In this document: piece by piece, positions 21,871-33,316 of the stretch
Layout: the number at the start of each line of letters is the position of its first letter
How positions within the stretch are numbered: the stretch's first letter is position 1
The notes under the pieces: model-generated
What the model saw: only the letters and a program-made list of their open reading frames with translations
Database searches by the model: none
What the model was told of the DNA's origin: nothing
Position numbers and translations under genes: made by a program
Source: Theobroma cacao
Lineage: Eukaryota; Streptophyta; Magnoliopsida; Malvales; Malvaceae
DNA: 64,000 nt
NCBI RefSeq assembly: GCF_000208745.1
Contig: NC_030850.1
Span: forward strand, 11,404,762 to 11,468,761
Direction of reading: 5' to 3'

Positions 21871-24800
21871 ATGGCTAACGAATTTTCTCTTGCCTTGTAT
21901 GAGAAAGTTGCTTGTAAAAACATTATCCAAAGAGCATTGGATATCGCTCTCTTGTTCCTTCTCGTTTCTCTCCTCTTTTATCGCCTCTATTCTCTTAACA
22001 ACCATGGCTTTGTCTGGCTCCTTGCTTTCTTTTGCGAGTCATGGTTCACGTTCAACTGGTTTCTCCTTGTTAGCTCCAAATGGAATCCTGTAGACTTCAA
22101 AACGTATCCAGAAAACCTTGCACAAAGGTAACAAAGAATTTAATTATGATCACTATCATCCTTCTGTTATTGTTTATTACTTAATTATAAGAACTTAAAA
22201 TTTGTTCATATTTCTTGTCAGGTTTCCCGAGCTTCCCCTTGTGGACATGTTTGTTACGACTGCGGACCCTGTGCTAGAGCCGCCTATTATAACTGTAAAC
22301 ACCATTCTCTCTTTGTTGGCTGTTGATTATCCAGCTGACAAGCTAGCTTGCTATTTATCGGATGATGGCTGCTCCCCTCTCACCTTCTACTCTCTGGTGG
22401 AAGCATCAAAATTTGCCAAGCTTTGGGTCCCATTTTGTAAGAAGTACAAAATTCAAGTTAGGGCTCCCTTTAGATACTTCTTGGACGATCCTATATCCTT
22501 CACCTCCAGTGCAAATTCTGAGTTCAGACAAGATTGGAAAAAGATGAAGGTAATTCCAACGTCTTTCTACGGTGTTGAGGTTGTGGGTAGAATCATGAGA
22601 GTGAAAGAAAAAAAAAATAAGAAAGCGAAGAGCAAAATTAATTAGTATCTTGTTTTGTACCATCCATTCAGGCACCGATCGGCATTTAAATGTGTTTTAT
22701 ATTTCCTTGTAGGCTGAGTATGAGCACCTTAGCCTAAAAATAGAGGAAGCAGGCAGAAAATCAGGGCCATGGGATCTAACAGGCGAGTTTGCTATTTTCT
22801 CCAACGTTGAACGCAGCAACCATCCAACTATAATCAAGGTAATGAATGCATTGCCTCAATGTGACAAAAAAAAAAAGTCTTCAAGTTTGAATCGTTCTCC
22901 CATATTCTAATTATTAATCAAAAGAAAAATTATATTACTTATTTCGATTCAACGAGGGACATATATATAGGGTTTCTATGTGACACATGATCGTTTAATA
23001 TTAAGTATTTTTATTATTGGTTGATATAAATTTGGAACCATTCAATTGTTTTGTTGTAGGCTATAGGAGATAACAAGCAAAGCTCTTCAGATGGTGATGT
23101 GCCACATTTGGTTTACATTTCCAGAGAGAAACGGCCAAAACATGCACATCATTACAAAGCTGGTGCCATGAACGTTCTGGTAAGAATAAGATTCCACTTT
23201 AGGCCCAACAAGTTAAGTACAAAATTTTATTTCCATTTTTTTAAATTTACCAAACACTTCTCGACAATTAATTAAGTTACGAAATCCAGTTCATTTTTAA
23301 AAATTACCATGGAAGCTGGAAACAACTACCTTCAAATCAATTTTGGTGTTTGTATGGAAAACAGACTAGAGTGTCTGGGTTGATGACGAATGCGCCCTAC
23401 ATGCTGAACGTAGACTGTGATATGTTTGTGAATAATCCACAAGTTGTTCGCCAAGCAATGTGTCAGCTTCTGGATTCCAAGAGTGAAAGAGAAATCGCAT
23501 TTGTTCAGTATCCTCAATGTTTTTATGATGGACCAAAGGATGATCCCTACGGGAACCAACTTGTGGTATTGATGGAAGTGAGTCATACATATATTTCCAA
23601 AAACTTGCATGGATTTTCTACTATTCTTTTTTCTCCTTCCTTTTTACTTGCTTTAGAGAATTCATGTTGCTGTGCTAGTATTTGGGCCGTGGAATAGCTG
23701 GAATCCAAGGACCTTGCTATAGCGGAACAGGATGTTTTCATAGACGAAAAGTCATCTATGGCCTATGGCCCGATGATTCAGAAAATCAGGGAAGAAATCA
23801 TACATCAATTGACGGTAACATTTAACGAACATTTTACTATCTTTTAATAATTTCTTTACATGATCCTGTCACTCTGACTAACCTCCGGTGTTAATTAAAA
23901 TAGTAGGAGTATGATGGTTTATTCTTTCTTATTTAGGAAAATTAACTGATAATGAACCGCTAAAAGAGTTTGGGAAATCAAAGGAGTTTTCGGAATCAGT
24001 AACTTATGCATTGATAGGGAAGAAGGGTTTTTCAAACAACATTTCAGGTTCTCTTGAGGCAGCATTCCAAGTTTCACGTTGTGGCTATGAATTTGGTACT
24101 AGCTGGGGAACAAAGGTTAGTCGGAGAAGCCTAACTACTAAAATACTATTAATAATGGAGGTCTAATCTATTCAATTTTTGGTATCATTGATTACATTTC
24201 AGGTTGGATGGATATATGGATCCATGACAGAAGATGTCATAACGGGGTTGACGATTCATAAGAAAGGGTGGAAATCCACCTTTCCCATGCCCAACCCACC
24301 GGCCTTTCTAGGATGTGCGCCGTCTGGGGGTCCGGCCGCAATGACTCAACAGAAAAGGTGGGCTACAGGCCTGCTTGAAATCCTCGTTAGCGACAAGAGC
24401 CCCATATTTGCCACGCTGACCGACAGGCTCCAATTCAGGATGTTCTTAGCATACTTTTGGATTCTTTCTTGGGGCCTCGGCTCAATTCCTGAGTTGTGTT
24501 ATGCTGCTCTGCCTGCATATTGCATCATCGCCAACTCGCATTTCTTGCCCAAGGTAAGGAGAATCTACATGTAGTATAATATACAATTGACAGGTCGGTC
24601 CATGCCTCGTCTTTGTCCTTTAAAGTTTTTATTGTATAGATCCAAAAAGTTAATCAAGTTGAATCAAATATTCGGGTCGTTATGTGTTATTTCATTGTCT
24701 CCCACCTCGGAGACACGTACTTTACCAGCTGAAATAGTAAGATTAATTACTACCATTTGCTCTTAAACAAATTAGTATAATGTAATTGTACGAGTTAATT

Positions 24801-25408
24801 ATGTGCACTTATTTTAGAAGAGCGACTTTGTGTGTTTCTAATAGCTAACTCACGTTTAAATGCAGGTCCAGGACCCGGCTATATTGATTCCACTTGCCAT
24901 TTTTGTGATTTATAACCTGCTCACTCTCAGGGAATACCTCAAAACTGGCATCTCCATCCGAGCATGGTGGAATAACATGAGAATGGGAAGAATAAATGCA
25001 GCCTCGGCATACTTATTTGGAACTCTAAGTGTCGTACTTAAACTCTTAGGATTATCTGATACAGTTTTTGAAGTTACACAGAAAGATCAATCTTCTGATG
25101 GTGATCAAACTAACGATACCACAAATTTTACTTTCGATGCGTCACCAATTTTTGTGCCGGGCACGACCCTTATGCTGGTGCACCTGACAGCACTGCTCGC
25201 CCTCTCCTTAAAGTTGCGACCATTAGTTCATGATGTTGGGCATGTAGTCGGGCTTGGGGAGGTCTTGTGTAGCATATGGGTGGTGCTATGCTTCTTGCCA
25301 TTTCTGAAAGGGTTGTTTAGAACAGGAAAATATGGGATTCCTTCCTCCACCATATTCAAGTCAACTTCGTTGGCATTAGTTTTTGTTTATTTGTGTAGGA
25401 CTTCATAG
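21871..25408 (+). CDS. CSLB: Cellulose synthase-like protein, CslB/CslH type (GT2 family), nine exons
   Basis: Exons: 21871-22127, 22222-22549, 22713-22838, 23060-23179, 23365-23577, 23679-23814, 23937-24115, 24203-24553, 24866-25408. All introns are GT/AG. The spliced length is 2253 nt (750 codons plus stop), the usual CslB/CslH size, with no stop or frameshift. Two membrane spans lie at about residues 24-65. The cytosolic GT2 core keeps all four signatures: DD (133-134, in LSDDGCS), DCD (294-296), TED (462-464) and QxxRW (502-506). About six membrane spans follow in exons 8-9. There is no N-terminal RING finger, unlike true CesA. Such proteins are Golgi or plasma-membrane enzymes thought to make non-cellulosic beta-glycans from nucleotide sugars; the product of dicot CslB is not settled. 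It is the only intact gene in the window and is flanked by copia 3' ends. CslB versus CslH cannot be decided by eye. Confidence 0.93.
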
Positions 25409-25522
25409 TGTTGACGCTGGGATTATTAACAAAACTTTATATACACTAGAGTGCTTTCTGTGCGATACGTTAGGAAATTGTTATTTTATAGAAATATTAT
25501 ATGAAAAGTTAGTATTATTTTA

Positions 25523-25528
25523 AATAAA
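25523..25528 (+). promoter_or_regulatory. Candidate polyadenylation signal of the cellulose synthase-like gene
   Basis: AATAAA lies 115 bp after the stop codon and just before the copia target-site duplication. Cleavage would then fall at or inside the retrotransposon LTR, so the mRNA may end within transposon sequence. Confidence 0.4.
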
Positions 25529-25535
25529 AGTTTAA

Positions 25536-25818
25536 TGTTATGAAAAATAATTTAAGAAAACAAATAAAGATAACCTGAAAGAATAATTAAAGAGAAGAAA
25601 GAAAGTATTTAGAGGGAGGAAAAAGATCTTATTAAAATGTGTATTTACAAATGAATTGAGGGAACTTATTTATAGATAAATAACCCCCTTATCTTGATAG
25701 AATTTACAAGATGAAGATAACACTTAACGATTAGATGAATTAAATCATAATCCAATCTAATTTGCATCAAATCTAGATATAGATAATATAATAGATATTT
25801 ACAAAAATATTCATAACA
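25536..25818 (-). repeat. 3' LTR of the 25536-31264 copia
   Basis: A 283-bp direct repeat of 30981-31264. On the minus strand it starts TGTTATGAAT right after the PPT. It ends 128 bp from the stop codon of the cellulose synthase-like gene. Confidence 0.95.
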
Positions 25819-25831
25819 CTCCCCCTTGAAT
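25819..25831 (-). other. Polypurine tract
   Basis: The minus strand reads ATTCAAGGGGGAG directly before the 3' LTR, a typical plant copia PPT. Confidence 0.9.
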
Positions 25832-26046
25832 ATCTATTGTATTAAGAATATGCCTCATTAAAACCTTACAAGAAAAAAACCTCATGAGAAAAAATCCGAG
25901 TGAAGAAAAAAGAGTACATAATTATTTTCAAGAATACATTTATGAAATACTGCCTCATTAAAAACCTTATCAAGAAAAACAAAGTGGGAAAAACCTTGAT
26001 GAAGGAAAAGAGTATAATGCGTATTTTACTCCCCCTGATAACTGTA

Positions 26047-27620
26047 TTATTTAATATCTTTAAAACGGCGCATCCCATTTTTTTGTATCAACTTTTCGAA
26101 TGTTGCAATAGGAAAGGCTTTAGTAAATAAATCTACTAGATTGTCACTTGAACGAATTTGTTGAACACTAATATCACTTTTTTCTTGGAGATCATGAGTG
26201 AAGAAGAATTTTGACGAAATATATTTTGTTCGATCGCCTTTAATGTATCCTTCCTTTAACTGAGCTATGCAAGCAGTATTATCCTCGTATAATGTTGTTG
26301 TAATTTCTTTCTTGATTGACAAACCACACGTTTCTCGAATATGTTGAGTTACAGATTTTAACCAAACACATTCACAACTTGCCTTACGAATTGCTAAAAT
26401 TTTTGCATGGTTAGAAGAAGTAGCAATTATAGTTTGCTTTACAGAACGTCATGAAATAACAGTACCTCCATATATGAATAAGTAACCTGTTTGGTATCGA
26501 ACTTTATGTGGATCTGATAAAAATCGTGCATCTGCATAACTAATTAAATCTTATTTTAATGCATTTGAATAATATAAGCCCATCTCCATTGTTCCTCGAA
26601 GATATCGAAGTATATGTTTAATTCCATTTCGATGTCTTCGAGTTGGATAAGAACTATATCTTGCTAATAAATTCACAACAAATGATATATCAGGTCGTGT
26701 ATTGCGAGCAAGAAACATTAATGCTCTAATTGCACTAAGATATGGTACTTTAAGACCAAGAAGTTCTTCATTACCCTCACGAGGTAAAAAATGGTTTTTT
26801 TTCCACATCTAATGATCTTATAACCATTGGTGAACTCAATGGATGTAATTTGTCCATATAAAATCATTTTAGCACTTTCGCTATATAATTAGATTGATGG
26901 ACAAAAATTCCATTTGTCAAGTGTTCAATCTGAAGATCCAAACAAAACTTTGTTTTTTCAAGGTCTTTCATCTCAAATTCTTTCTTTAAGTAATCCACAA
27001 CTTTTGATAACTCTTCAGGAGTTCCAATAATGTTTATATCAGCAACATAAACAGCAATTATCATAAATTCATATATGAATCTTTTTATAAAAACACATGG
27101 GCATATATGATCATTTTTATAACATTCTTTCAACAAATATTCACTAAGACAATTATAACACATGCATCCGGATTGTTTTAATATATAAAGATTTATTTAA
27201 TTTAATCGAATAAATCTCTCGAGATTTCAAATTTTGTGCTTTAGGCAACTTAAATCCTTTAGGGATTTTCATATAGATATCATTATCAAGTGAGCCGTAT
27301 AAATAAGCTGTACCTACACCTATCAAACGTATTTCAAGTGTTTCATGTATTGCCAAACTAATTAAATATCAAAATGTAATTGCATCCACCATAAGAGAAC
27401 ATGTCTCTTCATAATCAAGACCAAGTTTTTGGGTAAAGCCTTGTGCGACAAGTCGTGCTATATATCTCACAATCTCATCTTTCTCATTTCGTTTCCGCAC
27501 AAATACCGATTTATATCCCACTAGTTTTACACCATTTGGTGTACGGACTACAAGTCCAAAAACTTCACGTTTTGCAAGTTAATTTAATTCCACTTTGATT
27601 ACGTCTTTCCACATTAGCCA
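26047..27620 (-). pseudogene. Copia reverse transcriptase and RNase H, broken
   Basis: RNase H (26047-26322) keeps 'LYEDNTACIAQLKEGYIKGDRTKYI' in two blocks and 'SDNLVDLFTKAFP'. RT blocks occur at 26551-26808 ('YLSAIRALMFLARNTRPDISFVVNLLARYSS', split by the limit of this note into its known parts ALMFLA and TRPDISF). Further RT blocks are at 26864-27163 ('VYVADINIIGTPEE', with the catalytic YxDD changed to YVAD) and 27153-27356 ('GTAYLYGSLDNDIYMKIPKGF'). The four pieces are in different frames. Loss of the second catalytic Asp shows that the enzyme is dead even apart from the frameshifts. Confidence 0.88.
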
Positions 27621-28199
27621 ATCACTTCTATGTCTACATTCTTCAACAAATGTAAATTCAAGATCTTCATTTTCTTTCATAATATTGAGCGTTACATTTT
27701 ATGCAAGAATATCATCGACATTTATATCATTTCGGTTCTATCTTTTTCTCGTCATGACATAATTTATTAAGATCTCTTCATTTTCACTAATTTCATGTAC
27801 CTGAATTTCTTTTGGAATTATATCAGGGGTCTCTTCTAGAGTTTTTGTTTCCTCTTCTTAACCATCTTGAATATTTGCTTCTTTTCTTTTTCGAGGATTC
27901 TTATCTTTGAAACCGATTGGTCTTCCATGCTTCTGGCGTGTCTTAGACTTATTAGCAACAGCAGATTGTCCTACATCAATTTTGATTGAAGCATTTGCAG
28001 CTATTATATGAGATTTAATTACTCTTTAGGTCAGTATATGCGTTTGGCCACTGATTTGCTATATTTTGCAAACGAATTATCTTTTGAACTTCTTGTTCAC
28101 ATTGATTTGTGCGAGGATCAAAACTAGATAATGACAATATATTCTAAGATATTTCCATTTCTAGTTGCTTATTTTCTCCCCTTAATGTTGAAAAATTGT

Positions 28200-29060
28200 T
28201 TCATCAAAATGATAATCAGTAAACCTTGCAGTGAATAAATCTCCTGTTGAGGGTTTAAGATATTTAATTATAGATAGAGATTCATATCCAACATATATTC
28301 TTAACCTCCTTTGAGGACCCATCTTTGTACGTTGTGGTGGAGCAATTGGAACATATACCGCACATTCAAAAATTCTTAGATAGGAAATATTTGGTTCCTG
28401 ACCAAAAACTAATTATATAGGGAAGAATTTATGATAACTCGTTGGCCTGATGCATACAAGTACTGCTGCATGCAAAATGGCATATCCCCAAGCAGAAATT
28501 GGGAGTTTGGATTTCATAAGTAATGGCCTTGCAATTAGTTTAAGGCGTTTGATAAACGATTCTACTAGACTGTTTTGTGTATGAACATAACTAATAGATT
28601 GTTCAACATTTATTCCAATAGATATGCAATATTCATTAAAAGCTTGAGACGTAAATTCACCAACATTGTCAAGACGAATTGTTTTGATTGCATAATCAGA
28701 AAAATGTGCTCGCAAACTAATTATTTGTGCAAGTAATCTTGCAAATGTCAAATTGCTAGTTGATAACAAACACACATGTGATCATTTTGTTGATGCATCA
28801 ATTAAAACCATAAAATATCTTAATGGTCCACATGATGGATGTATGGGTCCACATATATTACCCTGAATATGTTCCAAAAATGTAGGAGATTCAATCCTAA
28901 CTTTAGCTGGTGATGGTCTTATAATTAATTTACCTTGAGAGCATGCAGCACATGAGAATTCATTAGATTGAAAAATCTTCTGGTTTGTCAATGGATGACC
29001 ACATGAATTTTTAATAATTTTTTGCATCATTATTGATCTGGGATGGCCTAACATGTCATG
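28200..29060 (-). pseudogene. Copia integrase, broken
   Basis: The GAG-pre-integrase and zinc region reads 'LGHPRSIMM' with 'CAACSQGK' (28782-29054). The core at 28413-28775 has 'IRLDNVGEFTSQAFNEYC', 'VEQSISYVHTQNSLVESF' and 'LPISAWGYAILHAA'. The catalytic Asp of the core and the final Glu (in 'LVES') are visible. A stop separates the two ORFs at about 28778. Confidence 0.85.
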
Positions 29061-29279
29061 CCAAATATTAAAATTATCAGTAAACTTCTAGTTTACATAA
29101 GTTTTAATTATTTTAATATTTGTGTAATATATTTCAAAGGATAAAGTGGGTAATTTTTTCAATATACATTTTTTAACCAATATAATAGATGTAATATAAA
29201 GGTATTCAATGTCTTTTTCATTCGTTGTCTTAATATAATATCCATTCAAACGAATATCTTTAAAACTTAATAAGTTTCT

Positions 29280-29576
29280 TTAAGACCTAATAGAAAATAA
29301 TGTATTTTTTATTATAAACTTCATTCCTCCAAGTAGTGAAATATTGGCTTTTTCAAAGCCTTCAATTAATCTTGTACTACCAAATATTGTATTGACTTTA
29401 GCTTCTTCTATTGTCAAGTGGGAAAAATATTTCTTATTTTTAAATATAGTGTGCGTTGGAGCACTATCTATTAGACATTTATCTTCCTCATTGATCTTGG
29501 ATCTAACCAGATGAATATCCATATTTTTTTCAAGAAAATAAAACATATATAGTAAAAAACTTATATAAGAGAACAT
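29280..29576 (-). pseudogene. Copia protease region
   Basis: Reads 'CLIDSAPTHTIFKNKKYFSHL'-like sequence, where D-S-A is the aspartic protease D-[ST]-[GA] site, followed by 'STRLIEGFEKANI' and 'GMKFIIKNTLFS'. The preceding zinc knuckle lies upstream in a different frame. Confidence 0.8.
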
Positions 29577-29719
29577 TAAATATAAACTTTGTTATTAAAA
29601 TACAAAAAAAAATCTTCCTAATAAACATATTGAAACACATTAACTTCTTAATAGAATTATACTAAACATGCCAAGTTCTTAATAGAGTTGTACTAAAACA
29701 CATCAACAGATAATTTAAG

Positions 29720-30748
29720 AAATTTCATTATTGGAATTTCCATCACTAATCAAATAATCAATCCGTCCTTCAGGGTGGGCAAAAAAATCAACAATATCCA
29801 AGTGTGTTATATCAACTTGGCTATCATCTTTAACAAAATTTGTTTCGATATTTTTTCTTTTATCTTTCAGTGATGCTTGATAAAGTTCAACAAGATATTT
29901 TGGTGTACGACAGGTACGTGATCAATGGTCTTTCATGCCACATTGATAACAAACATTTTCTATATTCTTTTTACTTTATCCACTTTTATCGTTTTCTTGT
30001 ATCTCTTTACTATTCATCTACTTGTAGTGAGTATTCTTATTATCAGAATAATAATTTGAGTAACTACCACGACTGCAATAATTATGACGACCTTTTCATG
30101 TCCATGATTACGACCACGACCATGACCATAATTTTTAAATGATATCGCATTTACTTCAAGAAATGGAGAAGAACTAGTTGGGCGAGATTCATGATTTTTC
30201 ATCAATAGCTCGTTATTCTCCTCAACCACAAGGAGACATGAAATCAGTTCAGAGTATTTCTTAAAGCCTTTTCACGATATTGCTGCTGCAGGAGCACATT
30301 TGAGGCGTGAAAAGTAGAAAATGTTGTTTCTAATAAATCAGCATCAGTCACCTTTTCTTCACACAATTTTAGTTTAGAACTAATTATATATAATGCTGAG
30401 TTATACTCACTTACAGTTTTAAAATCTTACAATCGCAGATGCACCCAATCATAACGAGCTTTTGGTAGAATTACTGTCTTCTATTAGTCATATATTTCCT
30501 TTAGACTTTTCCAAAGATCAACTGGATCTTTTATTGTGAGATACTCAATTTTTAATCCTTCATTAAGATGGTGGTGAAGGAAAATCATTACTTTTGCCTT
30601 ATCCTGATTGGATGCTTTATTTTCTTCTTTGATTGTGTCTCCAATACCCATAGCATCTAAATGGATTTCAGCATCTAGAATCCAAGATAGATAGTTCTTA
30701 CTAGTAATATCAAGAGCCACAAATTCAAGCTTTGTAAGATTTGACATT
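29720..30748 (-). pseudogene. Copia gag with zinc knuckle, broken
   Basis: The N-terminal Gag (30484-30748) reads 'LEFVALDITSKNYLSWILD' and 'LDAMGIGDTI', followed by 'IFLHHHLNEGLK' and 'LWKSLKEIYD', the standard UBN2 copia Gag pattern. A His/Arg/Gly-rich linker (30014-30229) follows. The zinc knuckle near 29900-29945 reads C-Y-Q-C-G-M-K-D-H then a stop in place of Trp, then SRTC. Frameshifts separate the segments. Confidence 0.85.
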
Positions 30749-30980
30749 ATGACAGCTTAAAAGAAGAACATAAATGTAAATATTACACAATATATTGTAA
30801 TTGGCAAGCAAAACAATAAATTGATTGATGAAAAATAATTAATATAAAATTAAAAATTGACTTATTATAAATTGGTAAAATTTGGGCAAAGTAACAATAG
30901 ACAAAAATTACCTAAAGAAAAATTAAACTTTGACTTTGTGAAGCTTGAGTGTCAGATATTAGAGAATCGTACTGATAATG

Positions 30981-31264
30981 TGTTATAAAAAATAACATAA
31001 AAGAACGAATAAAGATAACTTGAAAGAATAATTAAAGAGAAGAGAGAAAGTATTTAGGGGGAGAACAGAGATCTTATTAGAGTGTGTATTTACAAATGAG
31101 TTGAGGGGACCTATTTATAGACAAATAACTCATTTATCTTGATAAAATTTACAAGATGAAGATAACATTTAAATATTAGATGGATTAAATCCTAATCCAA
31201 TCTAATTTACATCAAATCTAGATATAGATAACATAAATAGATATTCACAAAAATATCCATAACA
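30981..31264 (-). repeat. 5' LTR of the 25536-31264 copia
   Basis: Collinear with 25536-25818. The internal side reads, on the minus strand, ...TTATAACACATTATCAGTACGA, so the primer site after the LTR is of the TATCAGTACG type seen in some plant copia lineages rather than TGGTATCAGAG. Confidence 0.95.
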
Positions 31265-32434
31265 TTTAATTATTTATTTGATATTATTAGAAAAATGTAG
31301 TTGAACAAATTGTTAACTTTAATTATGTAGTTGATTTTATCAAAATAGTACAGCTAACTAAATTATTAACATTAAAGTATATATTGATGGTCAAAAAGAA
31401 TGTAATATTATATAGGATGTTATCAATTATGATAAAAAAAAGAAAAAAAAGTTAAGTATGTTATGTTGAAAACAGTAAATTTTTGAATAATTGGTAACTA
31501 CTCGTGAGCATTGTATTGTATAAGAAGGTATTATTTACTTGTATTTGAACAATTTGAAAGTCATAGTTTAGAAATATTTTTAAAAAGCCAAACCCATTTA
31601 TACCAACAAAAGGAAAAACACTTGTCAAAAACATAATGGCTAAAAAATTTGTTGAAATTAGAAAATAAAAAAAATAAAACCAAACCATAAAATCAAATTA
31701 AACATCACGAAAAATAAGAAAAAATAAATAAAATAGAAACAAAGAATTCACACAACATTAAAAAAAAAAACCTCCAAAACTCATTCCAATCGAAATTTAA
31801 TGTCAAAGATGAAGACAACAACCTAAACAATAATTAAAACCATAACAAGATCAAAGAACTTAGAGTCCAAAAAAGATCCAAACCAAGCAAAACTTAGAGA
31901 GGAAGACAAGGAGAGCATAATGGAAATCAAGCATACAAAATGTAAAAAACAAAACAAAAGAGCAAACCAAACCAATTTTGGAACAAAGAGTAAACAACCA
32001 AGCCAAAGAAATAATAAACCAAATCAAAAGTCAAGAATGGCATCAAATCACAGAAAAATTGCAAATCAAATACAAAAAAAGTAAAGAAATCAAGAAGAAC
32101 AGCACCTTAACGAATCAAATAGCAAAGAAAATGAACAAAAAAGCACCAAAGAAAGAAAGAAAATAAAACAAAATCAAAAAAAGAAAAGAGCAATGAAAAG
32201 AAAAAAAGGAGAAAACGATGAAAAGAACAGAGAAAGTAAGAAATGAGAGAAAATCCCAAAAGCCGCCATCAAGAAAAAGAAAGATTGATGGTGAAAAGAC
32301 AAAAGAAGACTCAAAAATCCCACAATCATAAAAAGCGTCACTTGTTGAAAATTAAAAAAAAAATACAACCTACAAATGGCTCACTTCTGATTCAATTGGA
32401 GCCCAATTGAAACTTCAATTTGAACTCACTATTA

Positions 32435-32435
32435 C

Positions 32436-32466
<31 letters not shown>
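32435..32466. repeat. (TA)n(CA)n microsatellite
   Basis: About twelve TA units followed by ACACAC. Confidence 0.9.
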
Positions 32467-33284
32467 TAGCGTGCTGCTCGTGAGCTGCGCTCAAGATGAA
32501 CTAAACATAGAATTTTTGTTTTTAACTGTAGTATAAGATACTTAGAGAAATAGACTAAGAGTAATTTAATCAACATAGAGAATAGTTGCCGAAAGTGTCA
32601 ATTTTAGAAAATATTTTGTTGCAAAAGATACCACTATCATATCTGTAGGCATTTTAGTAGTTTGCTAATAAGTTTCTTTACAAAAGTGGATCAAAAGCTT
32701 GTAATTGAATGATGGATATTTAACAATATGGATGCAAGATTACTACCTTCAGACAAAAAGGAGAAGGCGTTTTCATCTGTAATTGTCAAACAACAAAAGT
32801 TGAAAAGAAGCTTATAGTAGACTAAGTGATTTTTTATATTTGTTTCTTGGATATTATGTCAAATTGTAATCAAACAATTGTAGTTTATAGGTAAAAGTAA
32901 ACAATTGAAATAATGTGTAAATGTAATGATGACATGATAGTATAAATTTTATAATATGTTTTTCAAAAAGGATATAATAAGAATGGTAGCTGAATTGGAG
33001 AAAAATAATTAAATAATAAAATGAAACAGAAAGTGTGAAAATTGTATAAATTAATAGAATTTTACACAAAACAGTAAAAATATAATGCAATATATATATA
33101 TGAACGAAAATCATTAACAGAGCAAATATAACATCTAAAGGTGTGTATGAACATTCAATTAACAATATCCAAGGACAAAATAATAATATCAATATGATAA
33201 TAAATTTGAAGTAGTCAAGGATTATGCAAATCAAAGTTTCATATTGATAGCAAAAACAAAGCAAAAATTAGGTTTGGAAAGTAA

Positions 33285-33316
33285 AAAAAAAAACACACAC
33301 ACATGCACACACACAG
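33285..33316. repeat. (CA)n microsatellite
   Basis: An interrupted CA run directly after a poly-A stretch. Confidence 0.9.

Larger units (their letters stand above)
25536..31264 (-). mobile_element. Full-length Ty1/copia element with target-site duplications, minus strand
   Basis: LTRs lie at 25536-25818 and 30981-31264, and both run TG...CA on either strand. A perfect 5-bp duplication TTTAA flanks them (25531-25535 and 31265-31269). Domain order on the minus strand is gag, CCHC, protease, integrase, RT, RNase H, PPT. By hand alignment the LTRs differ at about 32 of 283 positions (roughly 11%), so the insertion is old. All ORFs are interrupted. It lies 3' of the cellulose synthase-like gene in the opposite orientation. 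Confidence 0.95.

Noticed and set aside
32854..33264. A 136-codon minus-strand ORF rich in Ile/Leu/Phe, resembling a membrane protein
   Set aside because: It is a low-complexity translation of AT-rich DNA with no start context, no family pattern and no neighbouring gene signals.
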